From: M3007 sp046160345
GTDB taxonomy: Bacteria > Bacteroidota > Bacteroidia > Chitinophagales > Saprospiraceae
DNA length: 64,000 bases
NCBI GenBank assembly: GCA_046160345.1
Contig: JBJXGO010000189.1
Coordinates: 1-64,000, forward strand
Direction of reading: 5' to 3'
The notes below the pieces were generated by a model. The model was not told where the DNA came from. It made no database searches and saw only the letters and a list, made by a program, of their open reading frames with translations. Position 1 is the first letter of the stretch. Each line of letters starts with the position of its first letter. The position numbers were made by a program, and so were the translations under genes. Below, one piece after another: positions 17,351-27,347 of the stretch.

Positions 17351-18580
17351 ATGCTGCGAAACACCCTGCAATCCTTCGCCCTTGCGATTCAAAATATCCG
17401 GGCCAACCTCTTCCACACGCTCCTCTCCGTGCTGGGCATTATTATCGGTGTGGCCGCACTGGTCGCTACTTTTTCGCTGATTGATGGCTTGGAAAAATTT
17501 GCCCGAGAGCAAATCGCCACCCAGACCAGCGTCAATGCTATTGTGGTAAACACCCAAACGGATAAGGTCATCAACAATCTTTCGGTTCGGAAAGACACGT
17601 TCCAAGTGATTGATTACGAACGATATGCAAAGTTTCGGGCCAATGCTCCGCTCATTACCCGAGCCAGTCTGCACAACAGTTACAATCGTGAAATAAAGGT
17701 CATTGGGCGCGATTCAGCCATCGGCGCCATGATCCAATGCATCGCCGAAAAACCACCCAGCGACACCATCCTCACCCATGGGCAATTATTCACTGCCACG
17801 GCATTCAGCGGCCGCGAGCCGGTGGCGGTGATCAACACTCAATTAGCCAAACTCATCACTGGAAGGGAGGATCTGAATACCGTACTTGGGCAAAGTTTCA
17901 GCGCACTTGGCCATACTTTGCGCATTGTCGGGGTCGTAAAAGACAAGAAAAAGGATTCGCCGCCCATGGCATTTATGCCCATCTCGCTGCTTTCTAAGCA
18001 GGATTTACACCGTTCGCCCCCATCCATGCTTTTTGAAGTAGCCAAAACGGAGGATGTACCCGTGCTCAAGGCGCAATTGGAAGCTTGGCTCAAACTGGAA
18101 TATGGCGTTCAAAACAAAGACTTTGCTGTTAACAGCCAGGACTTTTGGATAGATCAAACCACCAAAGGCTTCCTAATTTTTCGCATCATCATGGGCTTGA
18201 TAATTGGACTCTCCGTCCTGGTCGGTGGTGTGGGCGTAATGAATGTACTGCTGATTTCGGTTAACGAGCGCACCGCCGAAATCGGACTCAGAAAGGCCGT
18301 GGGCGCAAAAAAAGGAGATATACGTCGGTTATTTTTGGCCGAGTCCATCACCGTTTCTGCATTCGGGAGCCTGGTTGGTTTGTTGCTGGGGGCAGGATTT
18401 GCTATGGCGGCCATTCCTATTATCCGCTTTTTTGCCGACGTGCCTTTTAATGCTGTACTGACCTGGAACACGTTTTTTATTATCGCCAGCGTAGCAGTGA
18501 TCATCGGAATCATTTTTGGGACTTATCCGGCGATTAAAGCAGCGAGGCTTGACCCCGTGGAAGCTTTGAGACGGGAGTGA
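17351..18580 (+). CDS. MacB-like ABC transporter permease
   Basis: The 409-aa protein has the MacB/FtsX permease plan. One N-terminal span (SLLSVLGIIIGVAALVATFS-like, about 25-45) is followed by a large periplasmic domain (50-280) and three C-terminal spans in the FtsX domain. These are separated by NERTAEIGLRKAVGAKKGDIR (about 309-329), the coupling region of this family. No ATPase gene is adjacent, so its NBD partner must be encoded elsewhere. It probably moves a lipoprotein or small molecule through a MacB-like mechanotransmission complex. Confidence 0.85.
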   Translation: MLRNTLQSFALAIQNIRANLFHTLLSVLGIIIGVAALVATFSLIDGLEKFAREQIATQTSVNAIVVNTQTDKVINNLSVRKDTFQVIDYERYAKFRANAPLITRASLHNSYNREIKVIGRDSAIGAMIQCIAEKPPSDTILTHGQLFTATAFSGREPVAVINTQLAKLITGREDLNTVLGQSFSALGHTLRIVGVVKDKKKDSPPMAFMPISLLSKQDLHRSPPSMLFEVAKTEDVPVLKAQLEAWLKLEYGVQNKDFAVNSQDFWIDQTTKGFLIFRIIMGLIIGLSVLVGGVGVMNVLLISVNERTAEIGLRKAVGAKKGDIRRLFLAESITVSAFGSLVGLLLGAGFAMAAIPIIRFFADVPFNAVLTWNTFFIIASVAVIIGIIFGTYPAIKAARLDPVEALRRE

Positions 18581-18608
18581 ATGATCTTGGACTATGGGCA
18601 CTAAAACA

Positions 18609-18646
18609 GCGAGCCGTTCCGAAAAATCGGAATGGCTCGTTTGTTT
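18609..18646 (+). terminator. Rho-independent terminator after the MacB-like gene
   Basis: A 13-bp stem, CGAGCCGTTCCGA (18610-18622) with TCGGAATGGCTCG (18627-18639), has an AAAA loop and is followed by TTTGTTTT. One G-U pair in the stem. Confidence 0.85.
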
Positions 18647-18699
18647 TATACAAAAACAGTTGACACTTTATAAAAAAGTGCAACTTCTAGTCTCTTGAT

Positions 18700-21600
18700 T
18701 TAGAAACTATACCGCAAGCCCAGCTGCATTTGCCAACGGCTCAGCAGGCTGAAATCTTGTACAAATGAATCCTTGATATTCGTATCGAACGAAAATGTAG
18801 GAACCCCATTTGCATCTACCCCTACCACGCCCAACGGTTGGGTTGTGGATGGGATGCGGCGAACGCCCCAGCTGTCACTGATCAGATTTCCGAAATTGAG
18901 AATATCCACCGTAAATTGAAGGGTATTTGTCCTAGAACCTGCTTTGTGGTTCAGGTCTTGTGCAATACGGATGTCCCAATTATTGAACCATGGGCTTAGG
19001 ATGCCATATTTTTCAACCACTTCGCCTCGGCGGCTGCTCATGTAATCATCTTGTGCGATGAATTCTTTGAGCGCCTGGCGCTGTGTAGTCGCATCACCCG
19101 TAAAGAGCATTTGATCAATTTGTGCATCTGTTGGGATGTACATCAGGTCATTGTTGCCGGAGCCATCATTATTGAGATTGCCGGAATAGGTGTACGAGAA
19201 ACGCCCACCCTGAGCATACTGGAAGAACAAACCGACTGTAGTGCCAAAGCGGTTATTATCCGCTCCACCATAGCTAAATTTCCTGGAGAACGAACCCACT
19301 ACGCGGTGCTTGTAACCATAAATTGATGGAGCCTCAACCGCTTGATTCACATTGCCATAAGCCGGATTGCGGTCATAAGCATCGGAAGAAATTTCTGCCT
19401 CAATGGATGATGCATCGCGGCTATCGAGGTAGTTGTAGCCAATGCTGGCATACATACCATTGCTCCAGGTGCGCTGAAGTTGAAGCATAAGGTTGGCTGA
19501 GTAGCCTACATCGGTATTGGTGAATACAAATGCGTCTGTGTTACCTCCAAACAGGTGTTTTGCGCGATCACCATCGGTATAAATTGGGCGGTTGTCCCCA
19601 GGGGCGCTGAGACGACCTGTCGGCAGGTTCAGGCCATAGTTGCGCACCATCATACCATTGATATCCTTCGTGTAAATGAAATCCGCGGATGCTACCCAGC
19701 CATCGCCAAATTTCTTGTCAACGCCCAGGTTGTTGCGCCAAACTTGCGGGAACTTGAAATCAGGGCGTGTCACACAATAGAAGAAAAAGTTTGGATTCGC
19801 CACATGGTTACCGATCCAAACAAATGGGAAACGTCCACTAAACAAACCAGAACCACCGCGCACTTGAAGCGAGCGGTCACCATTTACATCCCAATTGAAG
19901 CCCAAACGGGGATTGAAAAGCGGTTTTGCATCAGGCAATTGCGTATGGTCAAACTTGATATCCTGGCCGTTTTCATCATAATACTGAATTTCGGGTTGAT
20001 AGCAACAACCGCCAGGTGCAGTAAGCGGATCAATTTTTTCTTGTATTTTCTCTTCCGTGTTTAGGTAGGTGGGTTTGTCCATCCTCAGGCCAAGTGTCAA
20101 GGTCAGCCGGTCGAACAACGATATCTCGTCCTGAATATAGGCGCTGATTTGTCCAACATTGGTGTAAGACCAGTTCCATTTTGTAAGGGGGGCCTGATTG
20201 TTCGCTGCAAAAGTAGCTTTAGCTGCAGCAATGTTGGCAGCAACTTGGCCAGAACCAACTGAGTCCAGGAATGCCTGGGTGCTGACATAATCTGGTCCAA
20301 AAACTCCTGGATATGCCCCAAGATTGAAAGCATTTTCGAATTTGAATTGTTCATAGGCCGCCCCTACCGTGAGCGTGTGGTTGCCCATGTAGAAATTCAA
20401 GTTGTCGTTTATCTGTAATACATCTTGATTCAAGTTGTTATAGATCGAAAATGGTTCATGCCCCGCAATGATATATCGGGTGCCATCCTTGAGTATCTGA
20501 ATGGTTGGTGCAGGCGAACTAAACGGATCACGGCTATCCTTGAATGACGAATATCCCAATTGGAACTTATTAGAAGCTGAGCTGCCAAAGTTTGATTTCA
20601 ATTCGCCAATTACCTGATTCAACTTATTGTTGATCTGATAGCCTGCATTGCGAAATTGGAGGGTGGTAAAATCTGGTCCACGGCGGCCAATTGCAAATGG
20701 GTGCGCTGGCTTTTGTTTGGAGGCATCCAAAAAGGTATAGGTCAGGCTGAATTTATGGTTGTTATTTATGTTCCAGTCCAATTTGGCCAGTCCCTTCATG
20801 TTAGGCGCATCCAGAGTGAAATTTTCATACGGTCCCGGGTCATAACCAAGGCCTTTCAACGCTGTGGAAACCGCATCCAGGTCGCTTGCGAGAACCCTCG
20901 AAACACCAGGTCCATCCATGCCACGGTTTGCGATGAATGAAGAACCCAGATCACTCCGGCGCTCGATCTCAGCATTAACAAAAAAGAAAAGTTTGTTTTT
21001 GATAATCGGCCCGCCCAAACTAAAACCTGTTTGGACCTGTGTTAAATCACCTTTGGGAGCCTCTTCCCCATCTACTTTTGATCCAATAAAATCCTGATTT
21101 CGATAAAAACCGAAAACTGTTCCACCAAGGGTGTTGGTACCTGATTTAGTCACAGCATTGATCGCTGCACCGGTGAACCCACTCTGTGTCACGTCATAAG
21201 GCGCATAGGCGACCTGGATCTGGTCAATTGCGTCCAGCGAAACGGGTTGAGCTTCAGATTGGCCGCCCGGAGTAGCGGCGTCCAAACCAAAGGGGTTGTT
21301 GAAAATCGCGCCGTCCAGCGAAAAGTTGTTGAACTGGTCGTTGCGTCCGGCAAACGAATTGCCTTCACCTGCCATTGGGCTAAGCCGTGTGTAGTCGGCT
21401 GCTGAACGGCTGATGGTTGGTAGATTCGCTATCTGCTGCCGACTGATGTTCGTAGATGCGCCCGTGCGCTCCGAGTTTAGCACGGGGTCGCTCTTCGCCA
21501 TAACCACCACTTCTCCCAGCGTAGTGGAAGCTGCTTTAAGTGAAACATCAAGCGGAAGTTTCTGGCCAACGGAAAGCATCAAGCCTTCAGTTTTTTTGCT

Positions 21601-21861
21601 TTCATAGCCCGTATAGATAGTTGAAATACTGTACGGACCACCCACGCGAAGATTGGCCAATGTGTAGCGGCCATCACTACGGCTAATCGTGCCATAACTG
21701 GTGCCGGAAGGAGTATGGGTGGCCACAATGGTCACACCAACAAGCCCTTCGCCTCCGTCATCGGTAATTTGCCCTGTGACGGTGGCACCCGTTACCTGGG
21801 CAAAAAGGGTGTGCGCTGACAGCACAACGACTGTCAATACGCCAAGTAAACGTTGTAACAT
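18700..21861 (-). CDS. TonB-dependent receptor, Oar-like
   Basis: The ATG at 21861 gives a clear signal peptide (MLQRLLGVLTVVVLSAHTLFAQ); a longer frame reaches 21978. The 1053-aa protein has an N-terminal carboxypeptidase-regulatory-like beta-sandwich (about 25-105), then a plug domain. The plug has the segments NLPTISRSAADYTRLSP, NNFSLDGAIFNNPFG and INAVTKSGTN, as in Oar-type receptors. A 22-strand barrel follows, ending in LGLRYSF with terminal Phe, typical for outer-membrane insertion. No SusD-like lipoprotein gene is next to it, which fits Oar-like rather than SusC-like receptors. Ligand unknown. Confidence 0.88.
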   Translation of the reverse strand: MLQRLLGVLTVVVLSAHTLFAQVTGATVTGQITDDGGEGLVGVTIVATHTPSGTSYGTISRSDGRYTLANLRVGGPYSISTIYTGYESKKTEGLMLSVGQKLPLDVSLKAASTTLGEVVVMAKSDPVLNSERTGASTNISRQQIANLPTISRSAADYTRLSPMAGEGNSFAGRNDQFNNFSLDGAIFNNPFGLDAATPGGQSEAQPVSLDAIDQIQVAYAPYDVTQSGFTGAAINAVTKSGTNTLGGTVFGFYRNQDFIGSKVDGEEAPKGDLTQVQTGFSLGGPIIKNKLFFFVNAEIERRSDLGSSFIANRGMDGPGVSRVLASDLDAVSTALKGLGYDPGPYENFTLDAPNMKGLAKLDWNINNNHKFSLTYTFLDASKQKPAHPFAIGRRGPDFTTLQFRNAGYQINNKLNQVIGELKSNFGSSASNKFQLGYSSFKDSRDPFSSPAPTIQILKDGTRYIIAGHEPFSIYNNLNQDVLQINDNLNFYMGNHTLTVGAAYEQFKFENAFNLGAYPGVFGPDYVSTQAFLDSVGSGQVAANIAAAKATFAANNQAPLTKWNWSYTNVGQISAYIQDEISLFDRLTLTLGLRMDKPTYLNTEEKIQEKIDPLTAPGGCCYQPEIQYYDENGQDIKFDHTQLPDAKPLFNPRLGFNWDVNGDRSLQVRGGSGLFSGRFPFVWIGNHVANPNFFFYCVTRPDFKFPQVWRNNLGVDKKFGDGWVASADFIYTKDINGMMVRNYGLNLPTGRLSAPGDNRPIYTDGDRAKHLFGGNTDAFVFTNTDVGYSANLMLQLQRTWSNGMYASIGYNYLDSRDASSIEAEISSDAYDRNPAYGNVNQAVEAPSIYGYKHRVVGSFSRKFSYGGADNNRFGTTVGLFFQYAQGGRFSYTYSGNLNNDGSGNNDLMYIPTDAQIDQMLFTGDATTQRQALKEFIAQDDYMSSRRGEVVEKYGILSPWFNNWDIRIAQDLNHKAGSRTNTLQFTVDILNFGNLISDSWGVRRIPSTTQPLGVVGVDANGVPTFSFDTNIKDSFVQDFSLLSRWQMQLGLRYSF

Positions 21862-22081
21862 AATAGAATAGGTTTGGTGATAAAATGCTTCAGACTGTTC
21901 AGGTGCTTCATTCCTGAATTCATGCAAAGGAAAGCAATATGAAATTAACATTAAGAACTTGAAGCCATAGAGTTTCAAAAAATTAATATAGTACTGAGTT
22001 TTAAAAAGTTAAAAGGTAAATCCTTTGAAAATAAGATTCAGCTTCCTACGTCTTTCAATCCGCACAACAAAAAAATCTGCG

Positions 22082-22993
22082 ATGGCTCCTCGCCCCTTTC
22101 GGGTAATCTTTCTTGTATTCCTGCTCCCTTCCTTTGCCGTTAACGCACAAGATTTAAGGGCAGACAAAGCCTTTTTCCAAAAGAAAAAGACTGAGTTCAA
22201 TACCTGGCTGCGTCAAAACCAGCTAGGGCATATCCTCAGAGCGGACAGTATATCGGTGTACGCTCAAAAGGTGACCCTCTTTTTAAAACCAACCTTTAAT
22301 GGCAGGCACACCTGTGATTCTTTGCAATGCGCATGGCAAAGGCTTGAAAAAGCAAACCGCCTGTTGAATGGCCAACTGTTCCATGAGCGGCTATTGCACA
22401 AATGGGCTTTTCTCGCCGAAATCCACGAGGGTCAGGCTGAAGTAATTGTCCGATGTCACGACCCGGCTCATTTTCAGGCAAAAATTTACAGTCGAAACGG
22501 ACGTATTCCTGTAGAAGAACGCAATACTCGTTCTGGGGCCGTGTTGGAAATAAATATGCCAAATTCAATGCAAGGCATTAACTCTGGGGATAATATCACC
22601 CTGCTTCGCGGGAAAAACCTTGGTCAGGTATGTACCAAAGCAAGGCGTTGGCTCGTTAGCAACTATAAAGACAAAGGGACTCCGGTATTGTGGCGGGCGA
22701 GAGTAGATAGTTCCTACACTGCATACGACGAGTTTGTTTTGGAAGTTACCCACCTGAACTATGAAATTTGTCCCGATGGTTTTTTTGAATATCACCGGAT
22801 TTATGTGAAAGGACTACAGAAAGGCGACGACGTAGAACTTTCCTGGGAGTTTCAAGGTAAATACGGATCTGGCATCCTTTTCCCTCCCCGAAAAAACGAC
22901 TATAAAGACATGGAACTTCATTATAAGTCCAATCTGGATGAATATCAAAAACGGATGTTTAAAAAAATGTTGGATTACCTTCGCCAAGGATGA
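22082..22993 (+). CDS. Secreted protein of unknown function
   Basis: The start at 22082 is chosen because MAPRPFRVIFLVFLLPSFAVNAQ is a good signal peptide; an in-frame ATG at 22025 would add 19 basic residues. The 303-aa product has no motif I recognise. Its stop overlaps the next ATG (ATGA), so it is translationally coupled to the membrane protein gene that follows. Both may form one envelope module. Confidence 0.7.
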   Translation: MAPRPFRVIFLVFLLPSFAVNAQDLRADKAFFQKKKTEFNTWLRQNQLGHILRADSISVYAQKVTLFLKPTFNGRHTCDSLQCAWQRLEKANRLLNGQLFHERLLHKWAFLAEIHEGQAEVIVRCHDPAHFQAKIYSRNGRIPVEERNTRSGAVLEINMPNSMQGINSGDNITLLRGKNLGQVCTKARRWLVSNYKDKGTPVLWRARVDSSYTAYDEFVLEVTHLNYEICPDGFFEYHRIYVKGLQKGDDVELSWEFQGKYGSGILFPPRKNDYKDMELHYKSNLDEYQKRMFKKMLDYLRQG

Positions 22994-23499
22994 TTTCCAC
23001 CAACTCAACGATTATGGCCACGATGGCTTCTGACGCAACAACCAACTCAAAGGCTCCGGCTTCCGAAGCCGCCCCACTCCCTCCTCGAACCCGTATCGCA
23101 AGGTTGATATTGATATATCATTTTGCGCTCATTGGGGTTTCATGTGTGCTTTATGTAATGCGCGGCTTTGATTTTGAAGAATTTACCTCACTCATGGGAA
23201 TTCTTGCACCTGTTACGGCCCTTTATGGTGGTGCTGTTTTTCGTTTCATTGGGCGAAGCATCACCGAACCAAACCTGAACGGACAAAATGCTACCCCCAT
23301 CAATAGTCTGGTCAAATGGCTGGTAAACGGCCATTTTGTGATCGTACTCACCCTGATCGCTGCTAAAGCCTTGGCACCCAATATCTTGAACTTCCAGGAC
23401 ATGACCATGTTCCTTACGTTGGTTGAATCTGCTTTAGGCGTATACATGGGCAATATTATTCTGGCGCTTTTTGAAGAAAAATCCAATGGCCAAACCTGA
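22990..23499 (+). CDS. Small membrane protein, unknown function
   Basis: The 169-aa protein has an N-terminal Ala/Thr/Pro-rich cytoplasmic tail (about 1-35) and four likely membrane spans (about 38-58, 66-88, 110-128 and 140-160). Its start overlaps the previous stop by four bases. No family recognised. Confidence 0.72.
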   Translation: MISTNSTIMATMASDATTNSKAPASEAAPLPPRTRIARLILIYHFALIGVSCVLYVMRGFDFEEFTSLMGILAPVTALYGGAVFRFIGRSITEPNLNGQNATPINSLVKWLVNGHFVIVLTLIAAKALAPNILNFQDMTMFLTLVESALGVYMGNIILALFEEKSNGQT

Positions 23500-23551
23500 A
23501 AATCTTGTCATCTAGCCAGTTCAAAGCTTCGATCCTGAACAAGGAACTTGC

Positions 23552-23559
23552 TACTTTTG
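23552..23559 (+). promoter_or_regulatory. Putative -7 box (TACTTTTG), near-leaderless start
   Basis: TACTTTTG is an exact TAnnTTTG match ending four bases before the ATG at 23564. Transcription would begin at or within a few bases of the start codon, so the acyltransferase mRNA is probably leaderless. Confidence 0.55.
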
Positions 23560-23563
23560 TGGC

Positions 23564-24856
23564 ATGAATTACAGATATGCTCGCCAGAGCACAGGTTGGT
23601 TATATTTAATATTGGCCCCATTCGTTCATGTGGTGTATCGGTTGTTGTTTCGCAAGATTTATCTGCACAACCGACATGGCGTAAAGCCCAACACGCCTAC
23701 CTTGATCGCCGCAAACCACCCTACTGCCTTTATTGACCCCATCTTTTTTTGTATTTTTTTTGACCCTCCAGTCTTTAACATGACCAGAGGAGATGTTTTT
23801 CGGAAACCACTATTCCGAAAAATCATGGAAAGTTTTAACATGTTCCCCGTTTTTCGCAAACGGGACGGCTATCAAGGCCACGATCGCAACGACGAAGTAT
23901 TTGAATTTTGTCAGAAAAAACTCCTTGACAGAGTAGTGATCAACGTTTTTGTAGAAGGTGAACACCATCTGGACAAACGTGTGCTACCTCCTCAAAAGGG
24001 TATTGCCAGGATTGCATTCGGAGCCTATGAACGGAGCCGACAAGAAGACCTACAGATTGTGCCGGTGGGTTGCAATTACATTAATGGTGCTCTAGTTCGT
24101 GATGAAGCGAAAATTATAGTTGGAAAACCAATTTATATCAAGGATTACTGGCCCCTTTATGAGCAAAATCCAAATATTGCAATCAACCAGCTGTGTCAAG
24201 AAATTCATACTGCCTTAAAATCAATTTGTTACCACATTGACTCCCCAGAGGATGATGCCCTTGCCGAAAAACTTCTGATGCTTTGGCGCAATGACCATCC
24301 AGCTAACCTACTTCCTGTAGTAGAACATCAAACTGCCCGTTTCTGGGGCGAAAAAAAAGTGCTGGATCACATTAATTCGCTGGAACCAGGGAAGAAAATC
24401 AGTCTCAAACAAAGGGTGGATGATTATTTTAATAAACTCGACATATCTGGCTTAAGTGATGAGGGCCTGGTTCAGCTAAAATATGGAAAGGCAGACCTGC
24501 TTCTGTTTCTTATTATAACTGCCCCTCTAGCCTTTTTAGGGTTTACGCTTTCCTGGCCATTGCGCTGGTTTGTTGCCAGTATTACCAAAAGGGTCGCAAA
24601 AAAGCCTGAATATTATACCAGTATTTTTATGGGTTTGACACTGTTTATTGGCGGGTTTTATGTGTTAGGATTAATGATCACAGGGCTTTTTGCCAATATT
24701 TCAAGCCTGGTTACCTTGGCCTGGCTGTTGCCGCTCTTAACCTGGCTTTATAAATTTTGGACTGAATCTCTTTTTCGCTGGATTTCTGCTAAAAAATCGG
24801 AATATCATCCCGATCGGAAAAAACTTTTGGCCCTTCGGGCAGCTATTTGGAACTAA
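23564..24856 (+). CDS. PlsC-family acyltransferase with C-terminal membrane region
   Basis: The 430-aa protein has an acyl-glycerophosphate acyltransferase domain in its first 220 residues. The catalytic block is AANHPTAFIDP (about 49-59, His-x5-Asp as in the Bacteroidota subfamily), and FVEGEHHLDK (about 128-137) is the equivalent of the FPEG substrate-binding motif. The C-terminal part has four or five membrane spans (about 305-400). It probably transfers acyl chains to a glycerophospholipid or related lipid at the inner membrane. Single-gene transcript by its own promoter box. Confidence 0.85.
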   Translation: MNYRYARQSTGWLYLILAPFVHVVYRLLFRKIYLHNRHGVKPNTPTLIAANHPTAFIDPIFFCIFFDPPVFNMTRGDVFRKPLFRKIMESFNMFPVFRKRDGYQGHDRNDEVFEFCQKKLLDRVVINVFVEGEHHLDKRVLPPQKGIARIAFGAYERSRQEDLQIVPVGCNYINGALVRDEAKIIVGKPIYIKDYWPLYEQNPNIAINQLCQEIHTALKSICYHIDSPEDDALAEKLLMLWRNDHPANLLPVVEHQTARFWGEKKVLDHINSLEPGKKISLKQRVDDYFNKLDISGLSDEGLVQLKYGKADLLLFLIITAPLAFLGFTLSWPLRWFVASITKRVAKKPEYYTSIFMGLTLFIGGFYVLGLMITGLFANISSLVTLAWLLPLLTWLYKFWTESLFRWISAKKSEYHPDRKKLLALRAAIWN

Positions 24857-24880
24857 ATAGGTGATTAATACATTTCAAGG

Positions 24881-24888
24881 TACATTTG
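24881..24888 (+). promoter_or_regulatory. Putative -7 box (TACATTTG) for the CD225-like gene
   Basis: TACATTTG fits TAnnTTTG and lies 45 bases before the ATG at 24934. No -33 TTG at the ideal distance. Confidence 0.4.
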
Positions 24889-24933
24889 CCGCACACCAAT
24901 CTCTATCATTTAACAAACTTTGCTTCTCAATTT

Positions 24934-25233
24934 ATGCTTGACCAACCCATTCAAAGCACACCACCAAAAACCTGGTTGGCTGAATCCATCCTGGTTACTA
25001 TTTTATGCTGTTTGCCATTTGGTATCGTCGGTATCATTCATGCAGCCAAAGTCGAATCTGCTTTCAATACTGGCGACCACGACGGTGCCGAGCGCGCCTC
25101 TGCCGAGGCCAAAAAGTGGACTATGATCGGTTTTTGGGTTGGCATTGTTTGTATTGGCCTGTACTTGCTTTTCCTGGTGGCCATGCTATTTTTTGCAGCT
25201 AAAAATGGAGGGCTTGACACTCAAGATTATTAA
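24934..25233 (+). CDS. CD225/dispanin-like membrane protein
   Basis: The 99-aa protein has the two-span CD225/dispanin layout: PKTWLAESILVTILCCLPFGIVGIIHAAKV-type first helix (about 11-40), a conserved loop with AERASAEAKKW, and a second helix (about 65-90). The double-Cys in the first helix and the loop pattern are typical. Function in bacteria is unknown. It overlaps the DUF2752 gene by 29 bases, which suggests coupled expression. Confidence 0.82.
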   Translation: MLDQPIQSTPPKTWLAESILVTILCCLPFGIVGIIHAAKVESAFNTGDHDGAERASAEAKKWTMIGFWVGIVCIGLYLLFLVAMLFFAAKNGGLDTQDY

Positions 25234-25591
25234 TTATTCCGGGGCACTTTTGGCAGTAGGCTTGCTTGTGGTATATTTTTTTCTGGATCCGAACAGTCAT
25301 TTCTTCCCAAAGTGCCCCTTTTTATGGTTGAGCGGCTGGAAATGCCCGGGTTGTGGTTCCCAAAGGGCCATACACCATTTGTTGCACGGTGATTTCCTGG
25401 GGGCCTTCCGTGTAAATTTTCTATTTGTACTGGCCTTGCCTTACGTTTTTTTGGGACTTGTTTTGGAATATACAGCCTGGGGAAGAAGGCAAATTCCCAT
25501 CCGTCGCCGATGGTACGGATATCGTGCAACATTAGTGACCTTGTTTGCCGTGCTTATCTTTGGCTTTACAAGAAATCTCTGGGGATTTTAA
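25205..25591 (+). CDS. DUF2752 membrane protein
   Basis: The 128-aa protein is taken to start at the ATG at 25205. It has the DUF2752 signature: KCPFLWLSGWKCPGCGSQRA (about 32-51), then HHLLHGDFLGAFRVN. Three membrane spans are likely. The paired CP motifs may bind metal or form disulfides. It overlaps the CD225-like gene at its 5' end and the convergent bshC stop by four bases at its 3' end. Confidence 0.85.
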   Translation: MEGLTLKIINYSGALLAVGLLVVYFFLDPNSHFFPKCPFLWLSGWKCPGCGSQRAIHHLLHGDFLGAFRVNFLFVLALPYVFLGLVLEYTAWGRRQIPIRRRWYGYRATLVTLFAVLIFGFTRNLWGF

Positions 25592-27183
25592 TCTTCTTCC
25601 AACACAATAAATCCCGGATCAAACGAGTCAAAATGCTCCTTCAAAGAGGCAATAAAACCCGATCCATATTTCAAAACATAGGGCAGGAAATTATCATGAC
25701 GCTCCTGCAAACCACCCGATGGGAATAATTTTTCCTTCAAAGCGCGAATTTGACCCAAGGTCGTTTCGTGCTTTTGTTTTTCTGCACGGATCAGGCGGTT
25801 TTCCCACTGCTTTAGACCTCCTGTTGCTTTAACCGACTCTGCCAGCACGGCCTTTTCCAAGGTAGGGTCTACCGCCATAGCTTTTACCGCAATTTGTTCG
25901 AATATCCCTTTTAATTCGCTGATCTCCAATTCTAAACTCATCTCCCCGGAGGCATTTTGTTCTACATATTGGCGGACTAGCGCGTCGGTTTCAGCAAAAA
26001 ATTGAGATGGAGAAAAACCGAATTTTTTTAATTTTTTTCCAGCATCCCGGTCAAGCCAAAGCACCGAGTGCCGCCGTACCAGCATTGGGAACTGCAATCC
26101 AAAATGTTGAAAGAGCGATTTGCGTTCCAACCAATAAGCCAATTCCCCACCGCCGCCAACATAGGCAAGGTTGGGCAAGATGGTTTCCTGATACAAAGGC
26201 CTCAGCACTACATTGGGGCTAAAACGCTCGGGGTGGGTCTCCAATTCTTTTAATATCTCCGCTTCCGAAAAAACCAATTGCGTATTCAAGACCTTGTACG
26301 CCCCTCCCTCCAAAACAATGCGCTCTCGAGTACCCTGCATTAAATAAAAAAGGTTTATCTCGCGGGGCGATGCCTGTGCTTTGAAGCCCAATTCTGTCAG
26401 TCGCCCAATGGTTTCATTTACAAGTTGAAAGGCAGGCTGCTCCAGCAGTTCGGTCTTCATGACTGGTATAAAATGTCGTTTCAGACTGACATTGTTCATA
26501 TTCAAAACCACCAACCCAAATTCTCCGAAAAACTCATGAAGCAAGGCCTGTGTAGCCTCGGCAAAGGTTCCTTGACGGGTGTAACACTTTTGCACGCTCG
26601 CAAGAAGGGCCTTAGCCGCTTCACTTTCACCTAAAATGGCGGCCATCTCTTCAAGAACCAATGCAAGGCTTTCGGTGGACATGCTCCCTACCGGCCCTGA
26701 CTCGTTAGGCTGCCAGATTATTTGTTTCCCAAATAAGTGGGCCTTGTTAACTTCTTCGAGGTCATGGTCTTCACTGCCTAATACAAATATCGGTACAATA
26801 CGCTGCTTGCCACCTAAGCGCTTTTCCAATGATTCCGCTAAATTGATGGCTGTCAAGGCTTTGTAAACAAAGTAGAGCGGCCCCAAAAACAAACTGGGTT
26901 GATGGGCGGTTGCAATAGTAAAAGCATTTTCAAAACCCAAATCTGCTATGTTTTGATCCACCTTCGAGTTGGTGGGAAGGTTTTGGTATTGGTTTTTCAG
27001 CACTAAAACCAAATCGGCCCGAGGGTATTTAAGGCTTGCCTTTTCAAGAATTATTTGCCCGAAAGAATCAATGCTTGGAGGATATGCATAAAATGGTTTT
27101 AAACGGCTGTCGTTTGTTACATAGGCCAGGTCTGCCTTAGACAATTGAGGGACCTCGTAAAAGGGCAAAATGGATTTTCGCAT
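25588..27183 (-). CDS. bshC: BshC, bacillithiol biosynthesis cysteine-adding enzyme
   Basis: The start at 27183 (MRKSILPFYEVPQLSK) matches the usual N-terminus and gives 531 aa, a normal BshC length; a longer open frame to 27342 is ignored. Family segments visible are FTIATAHQPSLFLGPLYFVY (about 88-107), PIFVLGSEDHDLEEVNKA, PNVVLRPLYQETILPNLAYV and GGGELAYWLERK. BshC adds Cys to glucosaminyl-malate in the last step of bacillithiol synthesis, so this organism probably uses bacillithiol as its low-molecular-weight thiol. Convergent overlap of four bases with the DUF2752 gene. Confidence 0.93.
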   Translation of the reverse strand: MRKSILPFYEVPQLSKADLAYVTNDSRLKPFYAYPPSIDSFGQIILEKASLKYPRADLVLVLKNQYQNLPTNSKVDQNIADLGFENAFTIATAHQPSLFLGPLYFVYKALTAINLAESLEKRLGGKQRIVPIFVLGSEDHDLEEVNKAHLFGKQIIWQPNESGPVGSMSTESLALVLEEMAAILGESEAAKALLASVQKCYTRQGTFAEATQALLHEFFGEFGLVVLNMNNVSLKRHFIPVMKTELLEQPAFQLVNETIGRLTELGFKAQASPREINLFYLMQGTRERIVLEGGAYKVLNTQLVFSEAEILKELETHPERFSPNVVLRPLYQETILPNLAYVGGGGELAYWLERKSLFQHFGLQFPMLVRRHSVLWLDRDAGKKLKKFGFSPSQFFAETDALVRQYVEQNASGEMSLELEISELKGIFEQIAVKAMAVDPTLEKAVLAESVKATGGLKQWENRLIRAEKQKHETTLGQIRALKEKLFPSGGLQERHDNFLPYVLKYGSGFIASLKEHFDSFDPGFIVLEED

Positions 27184-27347
27184 ATAAATTTTTAATGGAT
27201 CGGCATTGCTCAACATGTACCCTCCAAATTTCTGATCATACTTTGTTTTAAAAATTCTAGATGGACCATGTGATGTAGGCAGGGAAACAAACAAACGGTT
27301 TGCAGGTTTTTGATTTGCTAAATTTGTCTGTTTGCTTCCCACCGAGA

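Noticed and set aside
18700..21861. SusC-type receptor of a polysaccharide utilisation locus
   Set aside because: No SusD-like lipoprotein is adjacent and the plug/barrel segments look Oar-like.
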